A stretch of 64,000 bases of DNA from the NCBI GenBank assembly GCA_036501625.1, contig DASXZY010000086.1:1-64000 (forward strand). The letters run 5' to 3'. Every line of letters starts with the position of its first letter. The first letter of the stretch is position 1. The translations under genes and the position numbers were made by a program. The notes beneath the pieces are model-generated. The model was not told the origin of the DNA. It saw only the letters and a list, made by a program, of their open reading frames with translations, and did no database searches. The DNA is from Palsa-1400 sp036501625 (GTDB lineage: Bacteria > Verrucomicrobiota > Verrucomicrobiia > Limisphaerales > Palsa-1400). This document shows positions 25,208-34,590 of the stretch, in pieces.

Positions 25208-25737
25208 TATTCCTCCACCAATTCGATGTGCTTGCTGCCGAGGCTCTCGAGCAACTGGCGGGTTTCGGTCTGGGAATACAATGGGTCGCTGGATTCAATC
25301 ACCACAAAAAAACGGTCATGCGTGGCCAGGGCGAAGCGGCGGTTTTTGAGAAGGGGATGATGCAGGTGCGGCAGGCGGTTCAAAAAGAGCATGCCCAGCA
25401 GCGCGCCGAACGAGCCGAACAAAATCGTCAGTTCGTAGGAAGGCGGGAACGAATAAAACGGGCTGAACATCGGCTTGCCGCCGATGACAATCCGGTAATC
25501 GTAGGCGTTCATAAACCAGATCATCAACATGCCTGTCAGATAACCGGTGCATCCGCCGACAAATGAAAACCAGCCCACGCAGGAATTCTTGATGCCCATC
25601 GCGCGATCCATGCCGTGAATGGGGAACGGCGTGAAGACATCCCATTCGCGGAATCCGCGATCGCGCACTTTCGTGGCCGCCGACAACACGGCGGCAGGCG
25701 TTTCGAATTCGGCCATGATGGCGAAAGGAGCGGGCAT
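25207..25737 (-). CDS. actD: Alternative complex III subunit ActD (DUF3341)
   Basis: The 176-residue protein matches DUF3341: an N-terminal cytoplasmic part with REWDVFTPFPIHGMDRAMG, two helices, FSPFYSFPPSYELTILFG between them, and a C-terminal soluble domain with HDRFFVVIESSD. ActD is an integral subunit of ACIII of unclear function, without cofactors. The gene overlaps actC and actE by one base each, the tight packing typical of this operon. Confidence 0.93.
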   Translation of the reverse strand: MPAPFAIMAEFETPAAVLSAATKVRDRGFREWDVFTPFPIHGMDRAMGIKNSCVGWFSFVGGCTGYLTGMLMIWFMNAYDYRIVIGGKPMFSPFYSFPPSYELTILFGSFGALLGMLFLNRLPHLHHPLLKNRRFALATHDRFFVVIESSDPLYSQTETRQLLESLGSKHIELVEE

Positions 25738-27197
25738 CAGTGATGTCCTCCAGCTTCCGCCCCGCCCAGCGGGTGATGCGGATCAGCCTGCGGTGTCACG
25801 CCTTTGACTTCCGCGATGGCAATCAACGGGACGTAGCGGATGAACAACAGGAAAAATGTGAAGAACAAGCCGAATGTTCCCATGTATTGGCAGACATCGA
25901 CCCAGGTGGGGCTGTAATAGCTCCAATTGGCCGGCAGGAATTCGCGGTGCAATGAAATATCCACGATGACGAACCGCTCAAACCACATGCCGACATTGAC
26001 CAGGATTGAGAGCACCCACACGATGATCATGCTGGTGCGGATTTTCTTGAACCAGAAGAACTGCGGCACGATGACATTGCACGTGACCATGGTCCAGAAC
26101 GCCCACCAATACGGCGCCGGCCGCACGTGCAGGAGCGGGCCAAAGATGAACGGATCCGCCGCGCGCGTTTGGAAGAATTGGAACCTCTCGTAAGGGTTGC
26201 CGCTGTACCAGGCGATGAAAAACTCCATCGCGTAGGCGTAGCCGACGATCGAGCCAGTGGCCAAAGTGACCTTGCACATCAACTCTACGTGGCGCACCCG
26301 AATGATCTCCTCCAGATGAAGCAAACGCCGCAACGGCACCAGCAGCGTCAGCACCATGCCGAACCCGGAATAAACCGCGCCCGCCACGAAATAGGGCGGG
26401 AAGATGGTCGTGTGCCATCCGGGCAATTGCGATACGGAGAAGTCCAGGGACACGATGGAGTGGACCGACAGCACCAGTGGCGTGGATAGCCCGGCCAGGA
26501 TCAGATAGGCCTTTTCATAATGGCTCCAGTGCCGGTTGGAACTGCGCCAGCCCAGCGCGAACAATCCGTAGCCGAATTTGCGAATTTTGGTCTTTGAACG
26601 GTCGCGCATGACGGCCAGATCTGGAATCAGGCCCATGTACCAGAAAAGCACCGAGACCGTAAAGTAGGTCGAGACGGCGAACACGTCCCACATCAGCGGC
26701 GAGCGGAATTGCGGCCAGATGCTGTTGGAATTGGGGATGGGAAAGAGCCACCATCCATACCAAATGCGCCCAATGTGAATGAGCGGAAAAATGCCCGCGC
26801 ACATGACCGCGAAAATGGTCATGGCTTCCGCGGCGCGGTTGATCGAGGTGCGCCAGCGCTGCCGCAACAGAAACAAAATCGCGGAAATGAGCGTCCCGGC
26901 GTGCCCAATGCCGATCCACCACACGAAATTGACAATCGCCCAGCCCCACATCACAGGATGCTGCAAACCCCAGACGCCCACGCCGGTGGACATCAAATAA
27001 AGTATCATGACGAAACAGACCGTCATCATGGTCACGCTGATGGCAAAACAAATCTTCCACCAAGCGGGCGTCTCGCCTTCGATGACGCCAGCGATGCGGT
27101 CTGACAGCCAGCCCAGGCCGCGCTGGTTGCCGACCAGCGGCACCCGCGCCAGTTCGCGCGGAACCGGCTGCACCTTGATGGCCGCTTGTTGGTCCAT
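25737..27197 (-). CDS. actC: Alternative complex III NrfD-like subunit ActC
   Basis: The 486-residue protein has about ten helices and belongs to the NrfD/PsrC family. ActC forms the quinol-binding membrane subunit that delivers electrons to ActB. Visible features include VWWIGIGHAGTLISAILF, HIGRIWYGWWLFPIPN, and the conserved central HSIVSLDFSVSQLPGWH region. A His-rich C-terminus (DPHHPLGGAEAGGHH) is notable. It overlaps actB (TGATG) and actD by one base each. Confidence 0.94.
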   Translation of the reverse strand: MDQQAAIKVQPVPRELARVPLVGNQRGLGWLSDRIAGVIEGETPAWWKICFAISVTMMTVCFVMILYLMSTGVGVWGLQHPVMWGWAIVNFVWWIGIGHAGTLISAILFLLRQRWRTSINRAAEAMTIFAVMCAGIFPLIHIGRIWYGWWLFPIPNSNSIWPQFRSPLMWDVFAVSTYFTVSVLFWYMGLIPDLAVMRDRSKTKIRKFGYGLFALGWRSSNRHWSHYEKAYLILAGLSTPLVLSVHSIVSLDFSVSQLPGWHTTIFPPYFVAGAVYSGFGMVLTLLVPLRRLLHLEEIIRVRHVELMCKVTLATGSIVGYAYAMEFFIAWYSGNPYERFQFFQTRAADPFIFGPLLHVRPAPYWWAFWTMVTCNVIVPQFFWFKKIRTSMIIVWVLSILVNVGMWFERFVIVDISLHREFLPANWSYYSPTWVDVCQYMGTFGLFFTFFLLFIRYVPLIAIAEVKGVTPQADPHHPLGGAEAGGHH

Positions 27198-30100
27198 CAG
27201 CGCGCTCCTTTCTCAGCGGGAGGCGGCTCTCCAATCGGCTCGCCTTCGTTGAACGGGCCCTTATTGAACTCTTCGGTGCTGTTGGGCAGCGGATGTTCCT
27301 TGTAATCGGGCATGCCTTGATTTGGATTGCGCACCCGGGCCAGGTAAGTGCAGCGCGGTTTTGTCAAAAGGAATTCCAGAACTTTGTAAGTGCGCTCTTG
27401 GGCCTTGGCCTTGGCCACGCTGCTTTCCGGGTCGGAAATATCCCCGAATACAATCGCGTTGGCCGGGCAGGCCTGCTGGCAGGCGGTCTTGGGCACGGTG
27501 CCTTCCTTCTCGGAAAGGCGGATGTGGTCGCTGTCGCGCGCCTTGACTTTGGCCGCGATCTTGGCCTGCTCGATGCGCTGGAGGCAAAGGCTGCATTTCT
27601 CCATGACGCCGCGCATGCGCACGGTCACGTCCGGGTTCTTGACCATCTTGGCCAATTGCCATTCGTCCTCGGGCAGGTTGCCTTTGTCCGGGTTCTTGAG
27701 CCAGCGCATCAATTCCCATTCGCCATCGGTTTCGGCGATCAGGGGGCTGCGATACAAAAACTTGTGGGTGATCGGATGCCGGTTGTAATCGAAAAAGTTG
27801 AAGCGCCGGACCTTATACGGGCAGTTGTTGGAACAATACCGGGTGCCTACGCACCGGTTGTAAACCATCACGTTCAAGCCTTCGTCATCGTGCGACGTGG
27901 CGTTGACCGGGCAAACATTCTCGCAGGGCGCTGATTCGCAATGCTGGCAAAGCATCGGCTGGGCCACCGCTTGCGGCTCTTCCAGCGGGCCGGTGTAATA
28001 GCGGTCAATGCGAATCCAGTGCATTTCGCGGCTCTTGCCGACCATTTCCTTGCCGACGATGGGAACGTTGTTCTCGCTCTGGCAGGCGATCATGCACGCC
28101 TCGCAACCGACGCATCGGTTTAAATCAATGGACAGGCCCCACTGGTGCAACCCATTCGATTTGGCCGCATCAAATGGATTGGGATAAAGGGGCGCAACAA
28201 CCGGCGGCTCCTCTGGCTTCATTCGCTGGGCGAACGCCGGCTCTTTGCGGTAATTTTCCAGGTTCGACTCACGGACGACCGGGCGGCCATCCATGGTCCA
28301 GTGACTCTGGGTGTCGGCCAATTCGTAGCTGTTATCGTCCGTCCCTTTGACAGCCGCGCCGGAGGCATAGTACAAGTTGTCGCTCGTGCGCAGCTTGTAG
28401 GCGTTATAGCCCGCCTCAGCGCCGACCTGGCCGGTTTTTTCGCGCCCATAGCCCAGGGGCAGGCCGACTGTATTGTCAGCCATGCCGGGCTGAATCCAGA
28501 TTGGCGCCGTAACGGTGCGGCCATTCAAAGTGACACTGACCTTGTAATTGAAATACTTCTGATTCTGGGTGAGGCGGTCGGTGAACACGCCCAAGGCTTT
28601 GGCCGTGGCCGGGCTGAGCAAAATCGCGTTGTCCCAGGTCAGTTTGGTGATCGGATCGGGCAATTCCTGCAACCAGCCGTTGTTATTGTTCCGGCCGTCG
28701 TCCATTTTTGAATCGCGGCAGAAAATGACTTCCATGCTGGCAGACGTGGGCGCGGGAGCCATCTTCAATTCGCCCAGCAGGTTCGCCAAGGCGGCCGGGT
28801 CGTGCTTCGCATCAGCCGGGCCGCTCGCGCTGCCGGCCCAAAATCCGTCGTGCAGGAATTTGCGCCAGTGGTTCTCGTCCTCGCCTCCAACGGCTTTGAA
28901 AGTCTCTCGAACAACCTGATAGGCGCTGCTCGCCGCCTCGCCGCTGATCAGCGCCAGCGCTTCCAATTCCGTGATGCCGCCAAACAACGGATCGATCAAC
29001 GGCTGCACTGGCACGATGGTGCCATCGGCTGTCCGGGCGTCGCCCCAGGATTCCAAATAATGCGCCATCGGCAAATCCCAGTGCGTGGCGGGATGCGTGG
29101 TTTCGTTCCACGAAGTTTCGTCGTGATGATAGCCGAGGCGGACAACGGTTGCCGCCTTGGCTTGCGCTTGCGGCCAATTCAAATCAACGGGCGCGTTGTA
29201 GCAGGGATTGCCGCCGAGGATGACCAGCGTTTGAACTTGCCCCGCATTGAGCGCTTTCGCCAGCTCGGCCAGCGTTCCTTCCTTGGCTTTTTCCTCTCGT
29301 TGCAGATATTGGACCGTCTGGCCGACGGCGCCCAAGGCCTCATTGATGGCCAAAACCAGCAAGTGCGCCGCCCACGGCAGGCGATGACCCGCCATGACCA
29401 ACCCTTTGGCCCCCGCGGTTTTGAGATCCTTGGCGCATGTGCCGATCCAGTTGTCGTGCGCTTGGGCCGGAGCGGCCAATTCGTTCAGTTTCGCGTCCAT
29501 GCCTGTGGAGCCAAGGACGCTGAGCGCTAATTTGGCCAAGACGGGCACGACCAGGCTGGGCGGCACGCGCAGGCGATGGTCCGCGTTGAGGCCCGTCAAA
29601 GTAAAGAGGCTTTCAATCGCATAGAGGCGGCTCATCGAATCGGAAGGCCCGTTCAATGTGCGGCCTTTGGCGAACTCGCGAATGTTCGCGTAAGCATGGT
29701 CCTCGCTTCCGATGAAATCACAGTCCAGGCAAACGATGACTTGCGCCTGATCCAGTTTGTGAATCCGGTCGAACGGGCTTAAATCCAAATCCACCGGCTC
29801 ATAAACGTGCCAGCGGGCCGACGGATACTTTGCGGCGATGGCCTTTTGCAGCCGTGCGCGGGAAGGGGAGTCGTTTTGTTCGAGCAGGAAAGCCATTCCG
29901 GCGCCGTCGCCCGCCGTTTTGCCCAAGCCGGCCAGGAAATCCAGCGCGGCCTGCCGGCTTTCGCCGTGGCCGTTTTTGGCGCAATGCATGGCGCGGTCGG
30001 GATCGTAAAGACTCAGGAGCGACGCTTGCGCGAAATGGTCGGTGCCTCCGTTGCTGCCCGGCAAATCGGGATTGCCTTCAATCTTGGTCGGGCGGCCGTC

Positions 30101-30445
30101 GCTTGACTTTACAACCAGCGCCTGGGCTTTGCGGCGCGAAACGAAGGAAGTGGCAAAGTATTGCGGAACGCCGTGAACGTAGTTCATCGGCATCTTGGCG
30201 AACGGATAAATCTTCTCCACCGGCCGCCGGCAACCCGTCGCGCCCAGCCCCGCCAGCAGGAAGGAGGCGGACATGACTTTGACGAAATTGCGCCGCGACA
30301 CCGGGTCCGTGCATTCGCTGGCTCCGGCAGGAAATTCGCGTTCAACCCACTCGCGGAACTCCGGCGTCTCGGCCAAATTATCAAGACTGCGCCAATACTT
30401 TGGGCCAATCTCAGGCTCAGGACAGGTGGGCGGGATCGTTTTCAT
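27197..30445 (-). CDS. actB: Alternative complex III iron-sulfur subunit ActB (fused B1/B2)
   Basis: From ATG 30445 the protein has 1082 residues; the start overlaps the actA stop by four bases. A twin-arginine motif, SRRNFVKVM, precedes a hydrophobic stretch, so export by Tat is likely. The first 750 or so residues are a molybdopterin-oxidoreductase-like domain that in ACIII carries no molybdenum. The C-terminal domain binds iron-sulfur clusters: CVGCEACMIACQSEN, CQHCESAPCENVCPVNA, CVGTRYCSNNCPYKV, CSLCLQRI and CQQACPANAI. This matches three [4Fe-4S] and one [3Fe-4S] cluster of known ActB proteins. An earlier in-frame start at 30487 lies inside actA. Confidence 0.95.
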   Translation of the reverse strand: MKTIPPTCPEPEIGPKYWRSLDNLAETPEFREWVEREFPAGASECTDPVSRRNFVKVMSASFLLAGLGATGCRRPVEKIYPFAKMPMNYVHGVPQYFATSFVSRRKAQALVVKSSDGRPTKIEGNPDLPGSNGGTDHFAQASLLSLYDPDRAMHCAKNGHGESRQAALDFLAGLGKTAGDGAGMAFLLEQNDSPSRARLQKAIAAKYPSARWHVYEPVDLDLSPFDRIHKLDQAQVIVCLDCDFIGSEDHAYANIREFAKGRTLNGPSDSMSRLYAIESLFTLTGLNADHRLRVPPSLVVPVLAKLALSVLGSTGMDAKLNELAAPAQAHDNWIGTCAKDLKTAGAKGLVMAGHRLPWAAHLLVLAINEALGAVGQTVQYLQREEKAKEGTLAELAKALNAGQVQTLVILGGNPCYNAPVDLNWPQAQAKAATVVRLGYHHDETSWNETTHPATHWDLPMAHYLESWGDARTADGTIVPVQPLIDPLFGGITELEALALISGEAASSAYQVVRETFKAVGGEDENHWRKFLHDGFWAGSASGPADAKHDPAALANLLGELKMAPAPTSASMEVIFCRDSKMDDGRNNNNGWLQELPDPITKLTWDNAILLSPATAKALGVFTDRLTQNQKYFNYKVSVTLNGRTVTAPIWIQPGMADNTVGLPLGYGREKTGQVGAEAGYNAYKLRTSDNLYYASGAAVKGTDDNSYELADTQSHWTMDGRPVVRESNLENYRKEPAFAQRMKPEEPPVVAPLYPNPFDAAKSNGLHQWGLSIDLNRCVGCEACMIACQSENNVPIVGKEMVGKSREMHWIRIDRYYTGPLEEPQAVAQPMLCQHCESAPCENVCPVNATSHDDEGLNVMVYNRCVGTRYCSNNCPYKVRRFNFFDYNRHPITHKFLYRSPLIAETDGEWELMRWLKNPDKGNLPEDEWQLAKMVKNPDVTVRMRGVMEKCSLCLQRIEQAKIAAKVKARDSDHIRLSEKEGTVPKTACQQACPANAIVFGDISDPESSVAKAKAQERTYKVLEFLLTKPRCTYLARVRNPNQGMPDYKEHPLPNSTEEFNKGPFNEGEPIGEPPPAEKGAR

Positions 30446-31110
30446 CGATGGCAGGTCGAACAATTTTGCAGTGACTGCGTGTGCCAATCCCGCATGATTT
30501 TGGAGCCCATCTCCAATTTCTTGGCTGTTAGGTCCCGTGCGTCATCCGTTGGCTTCCAATCCAAGTCCGTAATCTTGTCCAGCGGGCGCAAGTGCGTGGC
30601 GGGATGGCGGTGGCAGTTGAGGCAAAAGGTCATGCTCAACGGCTTGGCATGGTAAACCGTGTCCATGTCATTGATGTGCCCGTGGCACTCGACGCAGCTT
30701 ACGCCGCGGTTCACATGGACGGAATGGTTAAAATAAACGTAATCCGGCATCTTGTGAATCTGCACCCACTCGATGGGCTTCCCGGTGGCCGCGCTGTCGC
30801 GGACAACCGCCAGGCGAGGATCGTCCTTGAGCACCTGGGTGTGGCAATTCATGCAGACCGAAGTGGCTGGGATGTTGGAATACCAGGATTTTTCCACTCC
30901 GTTGTGGCAATAGCGGCAGTCCAGCCCCAATTGCTTGACATGGACGCTGTGCGGGAAGGCCACCGGTTGGATGGGCTCATAGCCCACGCGGGAGTACTTC
31001 GGCGTGAAGTAATATGTCACGCCGCCTGTCACCGCCGTCCCCACCAGCAGTGCGCCGATGATGATCTGGCGCGGCAGCCGGTTCGTCCATTTTGGAAAAA
31101 AGTCTGACAT
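30442..31110 (-). CDS. actA: Alternative complex III pentaheme cytochrome c ActA
   Basis: The 222-residue protein has an N-terminal helix (IIIGALLVGTAVTGGVTYYF) and five heme c motifs: CRYCH, CMNCH, CVECH, CLNCH and CSTCH, the number found in ActA of ACIII. Extra histidines such as FPHSVHV and FNHSVHV should be axial ligands. It is the first gene of the operon, and its promoter must lie in the 275 bases between it and the nitroreductase gene. The weak purine stretch GAAGAG about ten bases upstream is the only candidate ribosome site. Confidence 0.95.
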   Translation of the reverse strand: MSDFFPKWTNRLPRQIIIGALLVGTAVTGGVTYYFTPKYSRVGYEPIQPVAFPHSVHVKQLGLDCRYCHNGVEKSWYSNIPATSVCMNCHTQVLKDDPRLAVVRDSAATGKPIEWVQIHKMPDYVYFNHSVHVNRGVSCVECHGHINDMDTVYHAKPLSMTFCLNCHRHPATHLRPLDKITDLDWKPTDDARDLTAKKLEMGSKIMRDWHTQSLQNCSTCHR

Positions 31111-31385
31111 CTCAGCTCTTCATCTACCCAAATTCAAAAACAAACCGGCGCGATTTTTGTGGCCGCCGCCGAATTCGTCAATCTTATTCATCTTCATCAC
31201 TCCAGGGTCATTAGTAGAATTTCCCATTCTCCCAGCCCAAGGATAAGCAATCCTGTTGGACGCTCGGTTCTTGTTTAAAGGATTCTAAAGGCTGCTGGCA
31301 AGAGAGTTTGTGAAATTTTTCACGAATTAGGCTGGCGTAATTATTGTTATTAGCGCGCGTGAAGTTGTGCCCCGCGCGAAAAGCG

Positions 31386-31991
31386 TCAGGGCGCCAGCGG
31401 CGAGGCCTGGCCCCACTTGCCCGTAAAAACGAATTCTTTGAGCGGCTTGCGCGGGCGCCTGGCCAGGTCGCGCTCCTTGAGAGCGTCTGGCAACTTGGAC
31501 ACGTCTCCCTCGTAGCCAATCGCCAGCGCCGTCCACGCGTGATTGTGCTCCGGTATGCCGTAAATTTCGCGCGCCTTGTCGGGCAGGATTCCCGCCATCT
31601 GATGAACGCGAAGGCCTCGCGCCGTCGCCTCGATCACCAAATTTGCCGAGGCCAGTCCCAAGTCATGGGCCGCGACTCGGTTATCGCTGCCGTTTTTGGC
31701 GAATTTCGAATTATACACGCCCAGAGCCAGCACCGGAGCCGCCTTGGCCCACGCCTGATTTGGCTCTACCAGGCAGGAAAGCAGGCGGTCGAACTCCGCG
31801 CGATTCCCGCTGGTGGCGATGATGTAACTCCAAGGCTGTTCATTATAGGAGGAAGCCGCCCAGCGCGCCGCCTCAAAAAGTGAACGGAGATCGGCCTCCG
31901 GCACGGGGCGGCTGTCGAAGCTGTAGGGGCTCCATCGGTCCGCCAGGAGTTGTTGAATAGGGTGATCAGTCGCTGCTTTTTTGTCATTCAT
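31386..31991 (-). CDS. Nitroreductase family protein
   Basis: The 201-residue protein has the FMN-dependent nitroreductase pattern: DRWSPYSFDSRPV near the start (phosphate-binding Arg/Ser), AARWAASSYNEQPWSYI, and a later LASANLVIEATARGL and ALAIGYEG. Members use NAD(P)H to reduce nitro compounds, quinones or flavins. The length is typical and no signal peptide is present. A 275-base gap separates it from actA, so it is probably an independent transcript. Substrate is not predictable. Confidence 0.9.
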   Translation of the reverse strand: MNDKKAATDHPIQQLLADRWSPYSFDSRPVPEADLRSLFEAARWAASSYNEQPWSYIIATSGNRAEFDRLLSCLVEPNQAWAKAAPVLALGVYNSKFAKNGSDNRVAAHDLGLASANLVIEATARGLRVHQMAGILPDKAREIYGIPEHNHAWTALAIGYEGDVSKLPDALKERDLARRPRKPLKEFVFTGKWGQASPLAP

Positions 31992-32143
31992 AATTTCTCC
32001 CGATTTGAATTGAACTGAACCAAACTGATTGCCGCGTTCCGCCGCGTGAAAACCACTCTGCCATACAACCCGCCGGTGTCAACCTAATCAGGGAATCCTT
32101 GAGGAATCCTCCATATTGCGGAGACGGCGCGGAGTGTCACGTT

Positions 32144-32938
32144 ATGGCCATGAACGATTCCGAAGCGGCGTTGCGCGAGGCGCGGGCCGAGCTTGCCGCG
32201 TGGCCGGCCAGGCTCGAACAGGCGGTCGCCGAACGAACGACGGAACTAGCCGCCAGCACCAGGCAAATGGAGGCCTTCGTCTTCACCGTCGCGCATGATT
32301 TGCGGGCGCCGTTGCGCTCGATGCAGAACTTTTCCAGCCTGTTGCTCGAGCGGGCCGGGCCGGGCCTGAGCGAAGCTTGCCGGGATTTCGCGGTGCGCAT
32401 CAATCGCTCGGCCCTGTTCATGGACACATTGCTGGTCGATTTGCTATCCTTCAGCCGTGTCAGCCAGCAGCCGATGGACTTGGAGCCGGTGGAATTGGAG
32501 GGCGTCGTTCGTTCTGTTCTCGTCCGGCTGGAAAAGGAGATTGAAGAAAAAAAAGCCGCCATCGAAGTTGCGGGAACATGGCCCTCGGTGCGGGCGTATC
32601 AACCGGTTCTTGCCCAAGTGCTGCTGAACCTGATCGGCAACTCCCTGAAATTCAGCGCGCCGGAAGTTCCCCCGCGCATCCGCCTCCGCGCCGAAACTCT
32701 CGGCGGCGTTGTGCGCACTTGGGTGGAAGACAACGGCATCGGCATCGAGCCAACTCATCACGAGCAAATCTTTCGCCCATTCACCCGGCTGCACGGCGAG
32801 ACTTACGGCGGCACGGGTATTGGCTTGGCCATTGTGCAAAAGGGCATCGAACGCATGGGCGGCAAAGTCGGCGTGCAAGCGGACCATTTCCAGGGCAGCC
32901 GCTTTTGGTTTGACTTGCCCAGGGCGGAAGTCCCGTGA
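32144..32938 (+). CDS. Soluble histidine kinase without a sensor domain
   Basis: From ATG 32144 the product has 264 residues. A short N-terminal coiled coil (about residues 5-38) leads directly into HisKA with FVFTVAHDLRAPLRSMQNF, the form found in phytochrome-like kinases, and a HATPase domain with the N box LLNLIGNSLKFS, VEDNGIGIE, and GGTGIGLAIVQ. No transmembrane or recognisable sensor domain is present, so input must come from a partner or the coiled coil. No response regulator lies next to it. It converges with the next gene, four bases between stops. An upstream start at 32099 is not favoured. Confidence 0.88.
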   Translation: MAMNDSEAALREARAELAAWPARLEQAVAERTTELAASTRQMEAFVFTVAHDLRAPLRSMQNFSSLLLERAGPGLSEACRDFAVRINRSALFMDTLLVDLLSFSRVSQQPMDLEPVELEGVVRSVLVRLEKEIEEKKAAIEVAGTWPSVRAYQPVLAQVLLNLIGNSLKFSAPEVPPRIRLRAETLGGVVRTWVEDNGIGIEPTHHEQIFRPFTRLHGETYGGTGIGLAIVQKGIERMGGKVGVQADHFQGSRFWFDLPRAEVP

Positions 32939-32942
32939 AAAT

Positions 32943-33827
32943 TCACCGGGGCAAACCTGCCATGGCCTCGGCCGCCTGTTTGCCGTAAGCGGAGTCCGGC
33001 GCGGCGGAAATCGCCTCCTCAAATTCCTGCCGCGCGAGGGCGGCGCGTTTCAAATTCGCATCCCCGATTCCCAGCACAAGCTCCCCGCCGGCGCGCGCTT
33101 CCGGCGTTCTTGCTCCGAGAGTGTCCATCATGGCCTCGGCCTCATGGCGGGCCTTTTCAGGCTCGGCAATCCACAAATGCGCCCGCCCCAGCGCCACCCA
33201 CGCGCGCAGGCGCAACGGCGTCTCGGCCGTTTCGGAATGCGCGATAGGTTCCAGGAGCGGGATTGCTTCAAGCGCATTTTGCTGACGCGCGAAGAAATCG
33301 GCCAGGGCCCATTGCGCGGCCGGATCGTTCTTATTCTTGTCAGCGGATTCCTTCAACGCCGCCAATTTCGCGTCCAATTCCGGAGATTGCTCCGCCGCCT
33401 GCCGAACGCGCCGCAAAATGAGGCCCCTGGTGATCGGCTTCTGGTCGCGGCTGACGATGACCCCGCGCGGGGAAAGGCAAATGAACAGGGGCGTTTCCAA
33501 CGGATGAAACCGCGCTGCGGTCGCGCGGGCGCGGGAGACGTTCAAGTCCATCAGAGCCAGCGCCGCGCCCGCGCCGTCTCGCGTGCCGCCGGATTCCAAG
33601 GCAGTGCGCGCCTGGTCATCCCATCTGCTCGCGCCCGCCTCCGCCACCAGCACGCACAACGGCAGATTCCTTTCCGAAGCCCGCGCCTGCGCCGCGCCCA
33701 GTTCCGCCGGGGTCGTAACCGAGGAAACCGTTTCCCCTCCAGGCCTCGATTGGCACCCGCACCAGCAAATCGCGGCCAGGGCGAAATGGGCGATCTTCTT
33801 GACAACAGGAGCAATCATGGCGCGCAT
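32943..33827 (-). CDS. Thioredoxin-fold plus TPR lipoprotein
   Basis: A 294-residue protein with a signal peptide ending ICWCGCQS, which offers a possible lipidation Cys. Residues 45-135 look like a thioredoxin fold of the kind that lacks the CxxC pair, with VLVAEAGASRW, FHPLETPLFICLSPRG (cis-Pro-like stretch) in place. The C-terminal half has TPR-like helices (WALADFFARQQNALEAIPLL, KARHEAEAMMDTLG, ARQEFEEAISAAPDSAYGKQ). It overlaps the upstream lipoprotein gene by one base (TAATG). Role in the envelope is unknown; lack of redox Cys argues against an oxidoreductase. Confidence 0.72.
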   Translation of the reverse strand: MRAMIAPVVKKIAHFALAAICWCGCQSRPGGETVSSVTTPAELGAAQARASERNLPLCVLVAEAGASRWDDQARTALESGGTRDGAGAALALMDLNVSRARATAARFHPLETPLFICLSPRGVIVSRDQKPITRGLILRRVRQAAEQSPELDAKLAALKESADKNKNDPAAQWALADFFARQQNALEAIPLLEPIAHSETAETPLRLRAWVALGRAHLWIAEPEKARHEAEAMMDTLGARTPEARAGGELVLGIGDANLKRAALARQEFEEAISAAPDSAYGKQAAEAMAGLPR

Positions 33828-34504
33828 TAGCGAACCGGCTCAATCCGCAAATCCGCGAACTCTGAAACGCTGTCCGCCTTCGTCCAAAGCCCGGTTTGGC
33901 CGGGGCCGGTAAATGTGCTGTCGTCCCTTTCGATGACCGCTTTGCCGTCGAAGCTAACGGTCAGATGCCGTCCTTTCGCCTCGAACCGCAACGTGTGCCA
34001 GGCATTGGCGGTCACTTTGACCGGGACTTCCTCGATTTTGGAACGCTTGCCCCGCACTGTCTTGAAAAGGTTCACGTTGTCTTCCAGCGAGTTGGCGCGG
34101 GCGATGTAATAATTCTCCGGCCGGTAGCGCAGCACGATGCCCCCCGATTCATCGACTTTTCCGGAAATTGCCTTATACTTGACCTCAACCGCCGCGTCGC
34201 GCGCCCGCACCGGTTCGTAAATGCACAGTGGGAAACGGTAGCTGGTATCGTCCGCGCTTTCCTGCTTGAGGACAAATCTGCCATCCGGCGCTGAATCGTC
34301 CTCGCGCACGACCCACGAAACCGGCCCGCCACCGCCCGTCAGCGCCGTCGAAAAGTCGCGCGGCAGGGCGCCAACCTCCGCCGCGTCAAAGTGAATTTCC
34401 TGGGCGGTTGGGGGTGTTTCACGCCCCGCCGGCCCGGCACAACCGGTCATCGCAACCAAGGCGGTGACGGCAGCGGCCAGGCAGGCGACAATTCTATCCT
34501 TCAT
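33827..34504 (-). CDS. Lipoprotein with concanavalin-like (DUF1080-type) domain
   Basis: The 225-residue protein starts with a lipoprotein signal ending VAMTGCAGPAG. The body resembles DUF1080/LamG-like jelly rolls: GGIVLRYRPENYYIARANS, TANAWHTLRFEAKGRHLTVS, and the final TGLWTKADSVSEFADLRIE. Proteins of this type bind or hydrolyse carbohydrates (DUF1080 includes 3-keto-disaccharide hydrolases), but active-site residues cannot be assigned here. It is co-transcribed with the thioredoxin/TPR lipoprotein, sharing one base. Confidence 0.75.
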   Translation of the reverse strand: MKDRIVACLAAAVTALVAMTGCAGPAGRETPPTAQEIHFDAAEVGALPRDFSTALTGGGGPVSWVVREDDSAPDGRFVLKQESADDTSYRFPLCIYEPVRARDAAVEVKYKAISGKVDESGGIVLRYRPENYYIARANSLEDNVNLFKTVRGKRSKIEEVPVKVTANAWHTLRFEAKGRHLTVSFDGKAVIERDDSTFTGPGQTGLWTKADSVSEFADLRIEPVR

Positions 34505-34590
34505 AGCTCAAATGGATTAACGCAACAGAACCGCCGCCCGTCAACTTCCGAATGCCCGCCGCTGTTTTCGCGTTAAACGTTTATTGCCAG

